Part shown: positions 48,992 through 59,458 of the stretch, in pieces
How the letters are laid out: each line of letters opens with the position of its first letter
Numbering within the stretch: the stretch's first letter is position 1
Translations under genes and position numbers: made by a program
Notes under the pieces: generated by a model
Seen by the model: only the letters and a program-made list of their open reading frames with translations
Databases searched by the model: none
What the model was told of the DNA's origin: nothing
Source of the DNA: an uncultured Pseudomonadota bacterium
GTDB taxonomy: Bacteria > Pseudomonadota > Gammaproteobacteria > Steroidobacterales > Steroidobacteraceae
Direction: 5' to 3'
DNA: 64,000 nt
Assembly: GCA_937920275.1 (NCBI GenBank)
Contig: CALGVD010000029.1
Coordinates: 17,834-81,833 of the forward strand

Positions 48992-50133
48992 GGTGCCGCA
49001 CCGGTGGGGGCCGCGATGTGCTCGATCGAGTCATCGAAAATCGGTGGCGCAGGCGGTGCCTCGCCGCGTCGCCGGGCGACCTTGATGTGCCAGACATAAG
49101 TCAGCACCTGGGCCACCGCCACGAAGAGCGTGTGCGGGACCTGACGACCGATATCCACATATCGGAAGAGCGCTCTTGCCAAGGGCGGCGCTGAGACCAT
49201 GGTCACCCCATGCTCGCGGGCGACCTCGCGGATCCGCGCCGCGACCTCGTCCGAACCCTTGGCGAGGACGACGGGTGCGAAGTCGCGCTTCTCGTCGTAA
49301 CGCAATGCGACAGCGAAGTGCGTGGGATTCGTGATGACCACATCGGCCTGCGGGACATCCTGCAGCATCCGGCGCTTCGCCAAAGTCTGCTGCATGCTGC
49401 GTATCCGGGAACGGGTCTCGGGGGAACCCTCCGACTCCTTCATCTCCTCGCGGATCTGCTGCATGCTCATCCGTAATTCCTTGGTGTGCTGCCAGAGCTG
49501 GAAAGGCGCATCGAACGCTGCGATGATCGCGAGACCTGCCGACATCGCCAGCAGCGCATACAACGCGATCCGTCCTGACTCGATGATCGCGGGACCGAGC
49601 GGCTGGGTGGCAAGCGCCCGCACTTCACCGAGCTGGGATCGGATGACCAGCACCGCGATCCCGGCGACCAACGCGAACTTCGCCAATGATTTGCAGAGCT
49701 CCACGAGGCTTCTCAAGGAGAACATCCTGCCGAAACCCTTGACGGGATCGAGCCGCTCCGGCTTGAGCGCCAGAGCCTCGGTGCTGAAGTTCCAGCCACC
49801 GATGAGCGCCGGCGATGCGAGTGCGGCGACGAGCGTCGCCGCCAACAGCGGCATTATCCCGAGCAGTGCCAGTCCACTGGATGCACCGAGACTGCGGAGC
49901 ATGATGTCGTCGTGGATGAGATCGCTGCCGCGGACGGAGAGACTCGACGCGAGCATCTCCATCAGCGAGCCTGCGGCGTCCGCTCCGAACAGCAGCAACG
50001 CCCCGGTCGCCGCAAGCGTGACGGCTGCCGCACCCAGATCGACCGACCGAGGGACCTGACCCTTCTTCCTTGCGTCCTCGAGCTTCTTGGCTGTCGGGGC
50101 CTCTGTACGTTCTTGAGCGTCTTCACTGGCCAT
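48988..50133 (-). CDS. flhB: Flagellar biosynthesis protein FlhB
   Basis: QERTEAPTAKKLEDARKKGQVPRS; DVVITNPTHFAVALRYDEKRDFAPVVLAKGSDEVAARIREVA (NPTH autocleavage motif). Confidence 0.96.
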   Translation of the reverse strand: MASEDAQERTEAPTAKKLEDARKKGQVPRSVDLGAAAVTLAATGALLLFGADAAGSLMEMLASSLSVRGSDLIHDDIMLRSLGASSGLALLGIMPLLAATLVAALASPALIGGWNFSTEALALKPERLDPVKGFGRMFSLRSLVELCKSLAKFALVAGIAVLVIRSQLGEVRALATQPLGPAIIESGRIALYALLAMSAGLAIIAAFDAPFQLWQHTKELRMSMQQIREEMKESEGSPETRSRIRSMQQTLAKRRMLQDVPQADVVITNPTHFAVALRYDEKRDFAPVVLAKGSDEVAARIREVAREHGVTMVSAPPLARALFRYVDIGRQVPHTLFVAVAQVLTYVWHIKVARRRGEAPPAPPIFDDSIEHIAAPTGAAP

Positions 50134-50143
50134 GCGGATCCCC

Positions 50144-50926
50144 TCAACGCCCCGGCGTCTGCAGTGCGGCGGCCTCGGCGAGGACCTGCTGCAGCAGCGA
50201 GATGAATCCCTGCTGAACGCCCGGCAGCCCGATCTGCAGCACGACCAGACCGAACACGATCGTCACAGGGAATCCGACCGCGAAGATGTTCAAGGTGGGT
50301 GCAGCGCGGCTGATCAACCCGAACCCGATGTTGGCGATCAACAATGCCGTGAGCCCGGGCAGCGCGATCGACAACGCACCGGCGAAGAGGAACGAGCCGG
50401 TCGAGACGAGGCGCAGCATCCCGTCCGCGCCCAGCCCTTGCTGTCCGACCGGCAGTGTCCGAAATCCGTCGACCAGCACATGGATGATCGCGAGATGTCC
50501 ATCCAGTGCGAAAAAGGTCATCACCATCAAGATCACATAGAACTGACCGATGGCCGCCGTGGACGCGCCGCGCAACGGATCCACGTTGAACGCGAACGAC
50601 AGACCCATCGTGTTGGCGAGCAGCTGTCCCGCCAGCCCGACCGCGTCGAACACCAGTTGCAGGATGAACCCGATCGCGACGCCGATCAGTATCTGTTGCG
50701 CGATGACCAGCAGGCCGGGAAGCGAGAACGGTTCGATATCCGGTGCAGGCGGCAGCAAGGGCACCACCAACCACGCGATCGCGCCTGCCAGTACGATCCG
50801 CAATCGCGCCGGGACGAAGCCCGCGCCGAACGCGGGCGCCACCATCAGGCACGCGGCGATCCGGAAGAACGGCCAGATCCAATCGCCGATCCATCCCTGC
50901 AGTTGACCTGCTGCGATGTTCAGCAC
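50144..50926 (-). CDS. fliR: Flagellar biosynthetic protein FliR
   Basis: FFRIAACLMVAPAFGAGFVPARLRIVLAGAIAWLV; position between fliQ and flhB. Confidence 0.94.
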   Translation of the reverse strand: MLNIAAGQLQGWIGDWIWPFFRIAACLMVAPAFGAGFVPARLRIVLAGAIAWLVVPLLPPAPDIEPFSLPGLLVIAQQILIGVAIGFILQLVFDAVGLAGQLLANTMGLSFAFNVDPLRGASTAAIGQFYVILMVMTFFALDGHLAIIHVLVDGFRTLPVGQQGLGADGMLRLVSTGSFLFAGALSIALPGLTALLIANIGFGLISRAAPTLNIFAVGFPVTIVFGLVVLQIGLPGVQQGFISLLQQVLAEAAALQTPGR

Positions 50927-50930
50927 GGGA

Positions 50931-51200
50931 TCACCGGATCATCGACGGGATGCTCGCGATGAGCGTCCGTGTGTAGTTGACGATGACTTTGAGCATCCAT
51001 GGACCGGCCACCACGATGGTCACCGCCATACCGATCAATTTGGGGATGAAAGAGAGCGTCATCTCGTTGATCTGGGTCGCCGCCTGGAACACGCCGACCA
51101 GCAGCCCGATCCCTAGCGCCGTGAGCAGCAACGGCATCGCGAGCAGCAGCATCGTGCCGAGCGCCCCGCTGCCGAGCTGCATGAGCGCCTCCGGGGTCAT
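50931..51200 (-). CDS. fliQ: Flagellar biosynthetic protein FliQ
   Basis: 89 aa, two [36 protein letters not shown]. Confidence 0.95.
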   Translation of the reverse strand: MTPEALMQLGSGALGTMLLLAMPLLLTALGIGLLVGVFQAATQINEMTLSFIPKLIGMAVTIVVAGPWMLKVIVNYTRTLIASIPSMIR

Positions 51201-51970
51201 CGGATGAAGCTCCCCGCCAAGGTACCCATCACCAGCGTCCAGCCATCGACGAGCACGAACAGCATCAATTTGAAGGGTAGCGAGATCAGGACCGGCGAAA
51301 GCATCATCATGCCCATCGACATGAGTACGCTCGCCACCACAAGATCGATGATCACGAACGGAATGAAGAGCAGGAATCCGATCAGGAACGCCGTCTTGAG
51401 CTCGCTGGTGACGAATGCCGGGACAAGGATCGATAACGGGACGTCGGCGGGCGAATTGAAGCCCTGCCCACCTGAGATCCCGACGAAGGTCGCGATATCA
51501 GCCTCGCGGGTCTGCTCCAGCATGAACGCCTTGAGGGGGATGACGGCACGGTCGAGCGCCGCGACAGTGTCGATGCTGCCGTTCGAATACGGGACGATGG
51601 CCTCGGTGTTGATGCGCTCGAAGGTCGGCGCCATCACGAAGAAGGTCAGGAACAGCGCGAGACCGAGCAATACCTGGTTGGGCGGGGTCTGCCCGGCACC
51701 GATCGCCTGCCGCAGGATCCCCAGCACGATGATGATGCGCGTGAACGCCGTCATCATCAGGACGACGGCGGGCAGCAGTGTCAGGGCGGTCATCAACAAC
51801 AGCACCTGCAGCGTCAGGCTGTAGGTCTGTCCGCCGCTGCTCGCCTGCTTCACAGTCATCGCCGGCAACCCGATGCTGATGCCTTGTTCTGCCGCTTGCG
51901 CAAGATCGGGCGCGATCGCCCACGCGAGCGCCGCGAAGACCAACGCCAGCAGCCGTCTGTGGATGCTCAT
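51197..51970 (-). CDS. fliP: Flagellar biosynthetic protein FliP
   Basis: [97 protein letters not shown]. Confidence 0.96.
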   Translation of the reverse strand: MSIHRRLLALVFAALAWAIAPDLAQAAEQGISIGLPAMTVKQASSGGQTYSLTLQVLLLMTALTLLPAVVLMMTAFTRIIIVLGILRQAIGAGQTPPNQVLLGLALFLTFFVMAPTFERINTEAIVPYSNGSIDTVAALDRAVIPLKAFMLEQTREADIATFVGISGGQGFNSPADVPLSILVPAFVTSELKTAFLIGFLLFIPFVIIDLVVASVLMSMGMMMLSPVLISLPFKLMLFVLVDGWTLVMGTLAGSFIR

Positions 51971-52455
51971 CGCCCGAACCCCTTGCCCAGCAATTCGGCG
52001 AACCGATAGGGCAACGGCGTGGCGGGCACCTGATCGAGCGCGGAAGACGACACGCTGGACGCGACCGATGGGTCGCTCTTGTGCAGCATCACCACCCTCC
52101 CGTCACCGACACCCAAGACCAAGCGGGCTCCGTCCACCTCGATGATCACGGCCCGCTCCTTCGAGCCGAGGGCCACTTCGTCCACGACCCGCAACGCACC
52201 GCCCCGTCCACGCGGCAGGACGCGCAACCGGCGGGCCAGCCAACCGAGCAACAGGATCGCCCCGACCACCAATGCAAGCGATAGCAACACCTGCAGAGCA
52301 CCGCTGCCGGAGTTGAGAGGCTCCCTGACAGACGCGACGGAGGGCGCCCCGAATCGCGCACCACCCGCACTCGTGACGCTGGGTGCGCTCCACATCGCAA
52401 CGGTCCCAATGGCCGCGAGAACTCCGGCATTGAGGGTCTTCAAGGGCGGTCTCAT
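51967..52455 (-). CDS. fliO: Flagellar biosynthetic protein FliO
   Basis: Single TM plus basic domain [50 protein letters not shown]. Confidence 0.87.
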   Translation of the reverse strand: MRPPLKTLNAGVLAAIGTVAMWSAPSVTSAGGARFGAPSVASVREPLNSGSGALQVLLSLALVVGAILLLGWLARRLRVLPRGRGGALRVVDEVALGSKERAVIIEVDGARLVLGVGDGRVVMLHKSDPSVASSVSSSALDQVPATPLPYRFAELLGKGFGR

Positions 52456-52814
52456 TTCAGCTTTCGGATCCGTTCAGCCGGACTCACGACATCGGTGAGA
52501 CGGATACCGAACTTGTCGTTGACCACGACCACCTCACCGTGCGCGACCAATGTCCCATTGACGAAGACATCGAGGAGTTCCCCGGCGGCGCGGTCGAGTT
52601 CCACGACTGAGCCCTGATTGAGCTGCAGAAGGTTCCGGATCGGGATCCGGGTGCGACCGACCTCCATCGACAGCGTCACGGGCACCTCGAGGATGACCTC
52701 GAGATTGACGTCGCCTGCGGCGGGGTGACTCGCTGCGTCTGACGGTACCGGGTCGGCGGACAGTCGTTCGAAGGATGCTAGGTCGGCACCCGTGTTGTCA
52801 GGCGTCTGGTTCAT
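52452..52814 (-). CDS. fliN: Flagellar motor switch protein FliN
   Basis: LEVPVTLSMEVGRTRIPIRNLLQLNQGSVVELDRAAGELLDVFVNGTLVAHGEVVVVNDKFGIRLTDVVSPAERI. Confidence 0.96.
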   Translation of the reverse strand: MNQTPDNTGADLASFERLSADPVPSDAASHPAAGDVNLEVILEVPVTLSMEVGRTRIPIRNLLQLNQGSVVELDRAAGELLDVFVNGTLVAHGEVVVVNDKFGIRLTDVVSPAERIRKLK

Positions 52815-52827
52815 GGCGGCTCCGGTA

Positions 52828-53835
52828 TCAATTTCGGGTGGGAGAGGACGAGGGGTCGATCGAGCGGCCGCGCAACAGCCGTTCCTCGACCTTCACGGAC
52901 TGTTGTCCGCGCGATACGCCGAACTGACCTCGCAGCACCGGCACATCTTCAGCAAAGACGGTCACGCGACCCGTGAAATCACAGGGGATGATGTCGCCAG
53001 GTCGGAAGTCCAGAAGTTCCGACAGTCGGACCTGTGAGCGACCGACCACCGTGGTGAGTTCCACCTCGGCGTCCTCGATCTCCTCACGGAGGCTGCTGAT
53101 CCAACGCTCGGCGTCCTGCGGCCGTTGGTCTTGCACGCTCGCGCTCAGGATCTCGCGCAACGGTTCGACCGTGGCGAACGGCACCACGATCTGCATGCAA
53201 TTGCCCACGCCATCGATATCGATCTCGAAGTCGGTGACCAGCAACGCCTCGTTGGCCGACAGCACATTGGCGAACTGCGGGTTGCATTCGCTCGCCACGC
53301 ATTCGATCTTGAGCGGGCTCACCTTCGACCACGCAGTGGCCAGATCAGCACAGGCGGCATCGCGCAGAATCCCGACCAGACGATCTTCGACGGGTGTGAA
53401 CTCACGGTTCTCGATCCGGGCGATGCGTCCCTTGCCGCCGAAGAAGTTCTCGACGATCGCGCTGACGAGGCCGGGCGGCAGGACGAGAAGGGCCAGCCCG
53501 TGCAATGGGGTAAGACCGAGTACATTGATGCTGCTCGGCATCGGTAGCGAGGCGAGATAGTCGGCGAACCTCATGGTGCGCGACGACACCACTGAAAGGC
53601 CGACCGGGCGTCGCAGGACGCTGCTGAGGCTGGTGCGATACAACGGACCGAAGCGTTGGTGGATCAGTTCGAGCGTCGGCAGACGACCGCGGACGACACG
53701 GGCTTCATGACCGAGCTCGTAGCGGCGCACCTCACCGCGCGCCGCAGCGCCATCAGTGCTCACCCGCCCTTCGCTCATGCCGGTCAGCAGCGCATCGACC
53801 TCGTCTTGGTTCAGGACTGGTTCGCTGGCCATCAC
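52828..53835 (-). CDS. fliM: Flagellar motor switch protein FliM
   Basis: EPVLNQDEVDALLTGMSEG; LEIDIDGVGNCMQIVVPFATVEPLREIL-type FliM core; FRPGDIIPCDF. Confidence 0.95.
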   Translation of the reverse strand: MMASEPVLNQDEVDALLTGMSEGRVSTDGAAARGEVRRYELGHEARVVRGRLPTLELIHQRFGPLYRTSLSSVLRRPVGLSVVSSRTMRFADYLASLPMPSSINVLGLTPLHGLALLVLPPGLVSAIVENFFGGKGRIARIENREFTPVEDRLVGILRDAACADLATAWSKVSPLKIECVASECNPQFANVLSANEALLVTDFEIDIDGVGNCMQIVVPFATVEPLREILSASVQDQRPQDAERWISSLREEIEDAEVELTTVVGRSQVRLSELLDFRPGDIIPCDFTGRVTVFAEDVPVLRGQFGVSRGQQSVKVEERLLRGRSIDPSSSPTRN

Positions 53836-53842
53836 CTGTCCC

Positions 53843-54364
53843 TCACTGCATCACGAAGCTGGCGAAGAGCACGGACTCGACCGCCTTGGGATCACCTTGC
53901 AGATCCTTGACGATCCGGCGGATGGTCTCGAGCGACTCCGCACGCAGTTTCTCTTTCCCCTCGCGACTGCCGAGTGCGGCAGCGTCCTGCGCGCCGTAGA
54001 GCATCAGCAGGTCGTTTCGGACCAGGGGCTCGTTGGCGCGGATCAAGTCGATCGTCTCGACCGAGCGGCTGGCCACTCTCACATCGATCTGGAGGAACCG
54101 CGCAGCTTGACCCTCCTCGAAGTTCGCGACGAAGGGCGGCTCGAGCGCTAGGAAGAGCAGCGGTGTCTGTGGTGGCGCTTTTTTCGCGGGGGCAGCGTCG
54201 GCCTGCGATGCTTGCCAGAAATACCAACCGCCCGCGGCACCGGCCACCAGGACGACGAGTGCGAAGATCGACAGGAGCAGCTTCTTGCGCGATTTAGGCG
54301 CTGTCTCGTCAGTGACCGCCGCACTGCCCGTTGGGGGTGCTGCGGCTGCGGGTTTGGTTGCCAT
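53843..54364 (-). CDS. fliL: Flagellar basal body-associated protein FliL
   Basis: Single N-terminal TM, LEPPFVANFEEGQAARFLQIDVRVASRS; position upstream of fliM. Confidence 0.9.
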   Translation of the reverse strand: MATKPAAAAPPTGSAAVTDETAPKSRKKLLLSIFALVVLVAGAAGGWYFWQASQADAAPAKKAPPQTPLLFLALEPPFVANFEEGQAARFLQIDVRVASRSVETIDLIRANEPLVRNDLLMLYGAQDAAALGSREGKEKLRAESLETIRRIVKDLQGDPKAVESVLFASFVMQ

Positions 54365-54403
54365 GCTTGCTCCGATCGAACCTGTGGTGGACAGGCGATA
54401 GAA

Positions 54404-54418
54404 GCAAGGTTCATGCCA
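54404..54418 (-). promoter_or_regulatory. Sigma-54 promoter candidate for fliL-fliM-fliN...
   Basis: Minus strand TGGCATG-AACC-TTGC, 10 nt between GG and GC, about 40 bp before fliL. Confidence 0.82.
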
Positions 54419-54431
54419 GTGTCAAATCAGC

Positions 54432-55952
54432 TCATGCGTAGAGATCCACCATGCCGACAGGGCGTCGAACACCCGAGGCATCCTGCAGTTCCGCAGCCAC
54501 ACCCAATGAGATCCGCTGACTGACCGAGTTAGGTGAGGACTGTTCCTTCGATGATCTCGGTTCGTTCTCATGTTTATGTGATAAGTCACTGAATATATTG
54601 TATTCGGAAACCTCGATTCCTTCCGATGCCATCATCTCTCTGAGACGAGATTGCGCCAGTTCCAAGGCCTGACGGGTTTCGAGGCTGGCGGCCCCAAACT
54701 GCAGCGTTGCCTCAGAGCCGCGTACCTCGATCCGAATCTCGAGTTCACCCAACTCCGCGGGCGCCAATTTCATGACGGCCTCGGAGCGCTCGCCCTGCTC
54801 CGCCATGACGGATAACTGCGCGCTCAACTCGTCTTGCCACGCCTCGGTGCCGACCGGTTGACGCAACGCCGCCGTCCCGTCGAGGACCGCGCCCTCGGGA
54901 GCACCGGCAGACAGACCGACCGGCAACATCGGCGGCTCGGCGATCATCGGCCCGCCCACCGTTAGAACAGCGGCGGGGACCTCCACTGGACGGGTGGGAC
55001 GATCCGTCCGTTCGCCGACACTCTGGCGCGCGGGGGTGGCGGCGCCGATCGAATCCTGTAGAGCCCGATGAGCTGGGGACATCGTCAGCGCCTTCAACGC
55101 GGCAGGTTTGACCTCGGCGGGGGAACGGTTAGGTGTCGTAACGTCCACCGCCACGCCTTTATGCGGCGACTTTGTCGCGCCGTCCAGCGATCCTGCTGGG
55201 TCGAGGCGACTCCCGACATCGAAAGTCTTGCGTTGCAGCACCACAGGCTCTGCACCGGACATCGCGACGATACCCCGCCGTACCGCGGCCGCTGGGTCGC
55301 GTACGGTGGGTCGCTCGGAGGACGGGGCGGCAGCGATCATCCCTTGGGATGGGGATACCGCCTCGGTCGGTGCCTTGGCGGCCACCAGGAAATCCGGTAA
55401 ATCTGAGACTCCTTCCTGCTTGGCGACCGTGCGCACTCCGGCCCGTGCGAGGTTCTCGGGAAGACGGCGCACCGCATCGGCCATCGCGGGGTCTCGCGCA
55501 GCCGCGACCGCCACCGCCGGCCCCGAACCGGGAAGGACCCGCAAAAAAATGGGCAGATCGAATGCCACCCCAGGGGCAGGCCACGCGGGTGCGAGACCCG
55601 TCTCAGAGGCCGCTTGGGTCTCGACAGCCGATCGGTTCAACTCCGCGGGATCGATGGGCGACCCCACGGTCAGTCGATCTGCAGCGATCTCACCCACTGG
55701 TGGGAGGTCAGGGTTGACCGGCGGAGTCAGCACCGAAGGGGTAGCCGCTGTACCGATCGTCTCGTCACCCAGGTCCTGCATAGACATCAAAGTCGCGAAA
55801 GATGCACGGAGCGAAGTAGTACCTGGCTCAGCAGACACACCGAGCGGGTCAGCCTCGGACGATAAGCTGGCGACCTCGCCGCCGGTATGGACGCGCAAGG
55901 GCTGCGGCTCGAGCAACCGGTCGGTGCTCTTCAAACTCTTCGGCATCATCAC
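54432..55952 (-). CDS. fliK: Flagellar hook-length control protein FliK
   Basis: C-terminal hook domain MKLAPAELGELEIRIEVRGSEATLQFGAASLETRQALELAQSRLREMMASEGI. Confidence 0.88.
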   Translation of the reverse strand: MMMPKSLKSTDRLLEPQPLRVHTGGEVASLSSEADPLGVSAEPGTTSLRASFATLMSMQDLGDETIGTAATPSVLTPPVNPDLPPVGEIAADRLTVGSPIDPAELNRSAVETQAASETGLAPAWPAPGVAFDLPIFLRVLPGSGPAVAVAAARDPAMADAVRRLPENLARAGVRTVAKQEGVSDLPDFLVAAKAPTEAVSPSQGMIAAAPSSERPTVRDPAAAVRRGIVAMSGAEPVVLQRKTFDVGSRLDPAGSLDGATKSPHKGVAVDVTTPNRSPAEVKPAALKALTMSPAHRALQDSIGAATPARQSVGERTDRPTRPVEVPAAVLTVGGPMIAEPPMLPVGLSAGAPEGAVLDGTAALRQPVGTEAWQDELSAQLSVMAEQGERSEAVMKLAPAELGELEIRIEVRGSEATLQFGAASLETRQALELAQSRLREMMASEGIEVSEYNIFSDLSHKHENEPRSSKEQSSPNSVSQRISLGVAAELQDASGVRRPVGMVDLYA

Positions 55953-56402
55953 CTAAACCTCCATGGGCAGCGCATGGTGCTGCCGAAGCGCCCTTTCGTC
56001 GATCTCACGCTGCTCGGTACGACCCTCGATGACGCGTTCCTCGACGCGCCAGCGATCGATGACCGCCGAGACCGCCTTCAATTGGACGGCGATCTCCCGC
56101 CACCGGCGCTGGTCATCGTCGCGCTCGATATCGCAACGGACGATCGCCTGTCGCTGCTGGACGATGGCTTCATCAAGTCTCCCGAGGAACACGTGGTAGT
56201 CACGCAGCGCCGGACCGCTCATCCCGACAGCGACACGCTTGCCGAGCCCCTGCAGGTACTCGGCCCGGTAGTGGTCGAGATCATTCAGTTTCGTCCGAGC
56301 CTCGCGGGCACGCTGATCCGCCAACCGGGCCCGTCCAGCCCGTTCGCGCTCCGCGCCCTCTAGGCTGCACCGATATCCGTCGATACGCTGTTCACGCTTC
56401 AT
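55953..56402 (-). CDS. fliJ: Flagellar export protein FliJ
   Basis: 149 aa coiled-coil protein immediately after fliI. Confidence 0.8.
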   Translation of the reverse strand: MKREQRIDGYRCSLEGAERERAGRARLADQRAREARTKLNDLDHYRAEYLQGLGKRVAVGMSGPALRDYHVFLGRLDEAIVQQRQAIVRCDIERDDDQRRWREIAVQLKAVSAVIDRWRVEERVIEGRTEQREIDERALRQHHALPMEV

Positions 56403-56422
56403 TCATCGCTCCTGATACCGAC

Positions 56423-57763
56423 TCAAGTCTCACTCAGCAGACGCTGCATATCTGTGACGCTGTCCGCAAATCCCGCCCGCTCACCGGGCCGTTGGGCGAG
56501 CAGATGTTGGATGCGCGGCCACAAGGCCACGGCACGATCGAGAACGGGATTGGCGCCCGGCTTCCAAGCCCCGAGGTTCACGAGCTCACGCGACTGGTTG
56601 AACGTCGAAATCAGCTCACGAAGGTCTCGGGCGGTCTCCGATTGATCGACCGAGACGATATCGTTCATCACACGACTGATGGAGGCCTCGATGTCGATGG
56701 CCGGATAGTGTCCCGACTCGGCCAAACGACGCGAGAGCACGATGTGCCCGTCCAGGATCGCCCGGGCCGAATCGGCGATCGGATCCTGCTGGTCGTCGCC
56801 CTCGGTGAGCACGGTGTAGAACGCCGTGATGGATCCGCCGCCCGCCCTGCCATTGCCTGCGCGCTCCACCAATTGCGGCAATCGGGCGAACACCGACGGC
56901 GGATAGCCCTTGGTGGCCGGCGCCTCGCCGACGGCAAGCCCGATCTCTCGCTGCGCTTGGGCGAAACGCGTCAAGGAGTCCATCAACAGAAGGACTGAGC
57001 GACCCTGGTCACGGAAATGTTCGGCGATCGCAGTCGCAAGCCAGGCGCCCTGCAGGCGCAGCAGCGGTGGTGCGTCCGCAGGTGCAGCGACCACGACTGC
57101 GCGCGAGCGATCTGCGGGTCCGAGGATACGCTCGACGAACTCCTTGACCTCGCGGCCACGCTCACCGATCAGACCGACCACGATGATGTCCGCCGAGGTG
57201 TGTCGCGCCATCATGCCGAGCAGCACACTTTTGCCTACGCCGCTGCCCGCGAACAGACCGACCCGTTGCCCGCGACCGACGCTCAGTACGGCGTTGATCG
57301 CACGCACCCCCACATCCAGCGGTTCACTGATCGGCTCCCGCTCGAGGGGGTTGATGTCCACTCCCGACAATCGGCGTTGTGTGCTGCTCTCTATGGGACC
57401 GAGACCGTCGAGCGGCGCACCTGCGCCATCGACGATCCGCCCTAGAAGCGCATCGCCGACCTGCACCGTGCCGGCGCGGCGGAACGGGATCACCCGGGTG
57501 TCGGGTTCAAGTCCATCGGCTCGCCCCGTCGGCATCAGCAGCAACCTGTCACCGGAGAACCCGACGACCTCGGCCTCGGTCCGTACACCACTTCCGGACA
57601 ACAACAGACAGCGATCGCCCACGGCCGCATGACAACCTCGAGCCTCGAGCGCAAGACCGACCAATCGCGTCAAGCGTCCCTCGACAGGTGACATGGGAAG
57701 CACGGCGGCACGCCCTGCGTAATCCCGCAGTCGTCGACTGAAACGGGCCACAACAGCACTCAT
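56423..57763 (-). CDS. fliI: Flagellum-specific ATP synthase FliI
   Basis: VGLFAGSGVGKSVLLGMMARHTSADIIVVGLIGERGREVKEFVE; SGHYPAIDIEASISRVM. Confidence 0.96.
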   Translation of the reverse strand: MSAVVARFSRRLRDYAGRAAVLPMSPVEGRLTRLVGLALEARGCHAAVGDRCLLLSGSGVRTEAEVVGFSGDRLLLMPTGRADGLEPDTRVIPFRRAGTVQVGDALLGRIVDGAGAPLDGLGPIESSTQRRLSGVDINPLEREPISEPLDVGVRAINAVLSVGRGQRVGLFAGSGVGKSVLLGMMARHTSADIIVVGLIGERGREVKEFVERILGPADRSRAVVVAAPADAPPLLRLQGAWLATAIAEHFRDQGRSVLLLMDSLTRFAQAQREIGLAVGEAPATKGYPPSVFARLPQLVERAGNGRAGGGSITAFYTVLTEGDDQQDPIADSARAILDGHIVLSRRLAESGHYPAIDIEASISRVMNDIVSVDQSETARDLRELISTFNQSRELVNLGAWKPGANPVLDRAVALWPRIQHLLAQRPGERAGFADSVTDMQRLLSET

Positions 57764-58455
57764 ATCTGACCTGCCGATCGATCGATCGGCTGCTCCCCCA
57801 AGACGGTGGCGACTGCTGCCGCAACCCGGCTCTCGAACTGCGCATCGATCCGCGAGGCGTCCGCCTCGACGACGCAGCCGCCTCGCGTGATCCTTGGGTC
57901 TGCCACGACCTGGACTTCACACGGCTCGCTATCCGGATGCAGACTCTCCCGAAGTACAGAGGCATCGGCAGGAGCGAGTCGGATGCGCACCACGCGTACC
58001 GCGCTCGGCAAAGAATCGATGCACTCCCGGATGATGCTCAACACCTGTCGTGGATCGATCGACAGTTCACGCCGTGCGAGCTGGGCACCGACGACAAGCG
58101 CGAGATTCGCCATCTCCGCGGCGGTCTCGTCATCGTACCGCTCGAGGGGGGCGGCGATCTGCTGCACCAACCCATCAAGGAGCTGCCGACGCGCATCCAA
58201 GTCAGCCAGTCGCTGGGCGACCTCCATCGCGGCGGCCGCAAGTCCCTCACTTCGGCCTCTTTGAAAGCCTGCTTCGCGGGCAGCGCGTTCCTCATCGTCC
58301 AGTGCAGACGCTGAGGCTTGCTTGCCGCGGAAAGTGATCAGCGGACCGACCACCGCAGGGGGCGTCCAAGATGCGCCTTCCCCGAGGAGATCACGACGCC
58401 GGACAAGCGGCGGATCTTCGTTGCTGCGACCACGGGTGTCAGACATAGTCATCAC
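57760..58455 (-). CDS. fliH: Flagellar assembly protein FliH
   Basis: FliH-like AALVVGAQLARRELSIDPRQVLSIIRECIDSLPSAVR-type region; GCVVEADASRIDAQFESRVAAAV; between fliG and fliI. Confidence 0.88.
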   Translation of the reverse strand: MMTMSDTRGRSNEDPPLVRRRDLLGEGASWTPPAVVGPLITFRGKQASASALDDEERAAREAGFQRGRSEGLAAAAMEVAQRLADLDARRQLLDGLVQQIAAPLERYDDETAAEMANLALVVGAQLARRELSIDPRQVLSIIRECIDSLPSAVRVVRIRLAPADASVLRESLHPDSEPCEVQVVADPRITRGGCVVEADASRIDAQFESRVAAAVATVLGEQPIDRSAGQI

Positions 58456-59458
58456 CCGCTGCGGGCCCGAGGGTTATCGTGCCCTCTTCCGCGAGGCGTC
58501 TCGCCGTGCCGGTGATCTCCTTCTGCGCCGCCTCGACCTCGACCAGACGGACCGGACCGCGCGCCTCAAGATCATCGCGTAGGGTCTCAGCGGCACGCTG
58601 TGACATGTTCTTGAAGATCTTCTCTTTCAATGCGTCGTCGGTCGCCTTGAGCGCGATCAGCAGCATGTCGGTCGGGACCTGTCGCAGCAATTCCTGCATC
58701 GCCCGATCCTCAAGACCGATCAGATCGTCGAAGGTGTACATCAGGTCCTGTATCGTCGTGCCCATCACTTCGTCGGCCACGGAGATCTGATTGATGAGCG
58801 CCGATTGGGCCTTCGGACCGAGCGAGTTCAATATCTCTGCGACGGCTTTGGGTCCGCCGGACCCGGCAGCTTGGACGCCACCCGAACCTTGAAACTGACG
58901 CTCCATGACATGATGAAGCTCTTGCAGGGCTGCAGGTTGAACGCCGTCCAACGTCGCGATCCGCAACATCAGATCGCCGTGGGTGGGCTCCGGCAGCAGC
59001 GCGAGGATCTTCCCGGTCTTCTCGGGCTCGAGGTACGACAAGACCAAAGCGATGATCTGTGGGTGCTCGTTGCGGATGAGGTCGACCACAGTCCGCGGCT
59101 CCATCCACTTGAGCGCCTCGAGACCCTTGCTCGCGCGTCCGAGCTGGATCTGATCGAGCACGCCAGAAGCCTGGTCCTCACCCAATGCATTGATCAGCGC
59201 TTTACGGACGAAGTCGGTCGTTCCGGCGCCTAGCGAGGTGTGACGATCAGCCTCGACCACGAAGCTTCCGACGACCTCACTGATCTCATCACGGGTGACA
59301 TCGATGATCTGCGTCATCGCGGTGCCGACCCGCTGCACATCCTGTGCACTCATGTGTCGCAGGACTTCTGCAGCCTCTTTCTCACCGAGCGTCAGCAGGA
59401 AGATGGCGGCCCGATCGACACCGCTCCTGGATGAGTCGTCCCTGAGTGCATCAACCAT
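58439..59458 (-). CDS. fliG: Flagellar motor switch protein FliG
   Basis: VDRAAIFLLTLGEKEAAEVLRHMSAQDVQRVGTAM; NEHPQIIALVLSYLEPEKTGKILALLPE; MFTFDDLIGLEDRAMQELLRQV-like. Confidence 0.96.
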   Translation of the reverse strand: MVDALRDDSSRSGVDRAAIFLLTLGEKEAAEVLRHMSAQDVQRVGTAMTQIIDVTRDEISEVVGSFVVEADRHTSLGAGTTDFVRKALINALGEDQASGVLDQIQLGRASKGLEALKWMEPRTVVDLIRNEHPQIIALVLSYLEPEKTGKILALLPEPTHGDLMLRIATLDGVQPAALQELHHVMERQFQGSGGVQAAGSGGPKAVAEILNSLGPKAQSALINQISVADEVMGTTIQDLMYTFDDLIGLEDRAMQELLRQVPTDMLLIALKATDDALKEKIFKNMSQRAAETLRDDLEARGPVRLVEVEAAQKEITGTARRLAEEGTITLGPAAGDDYV

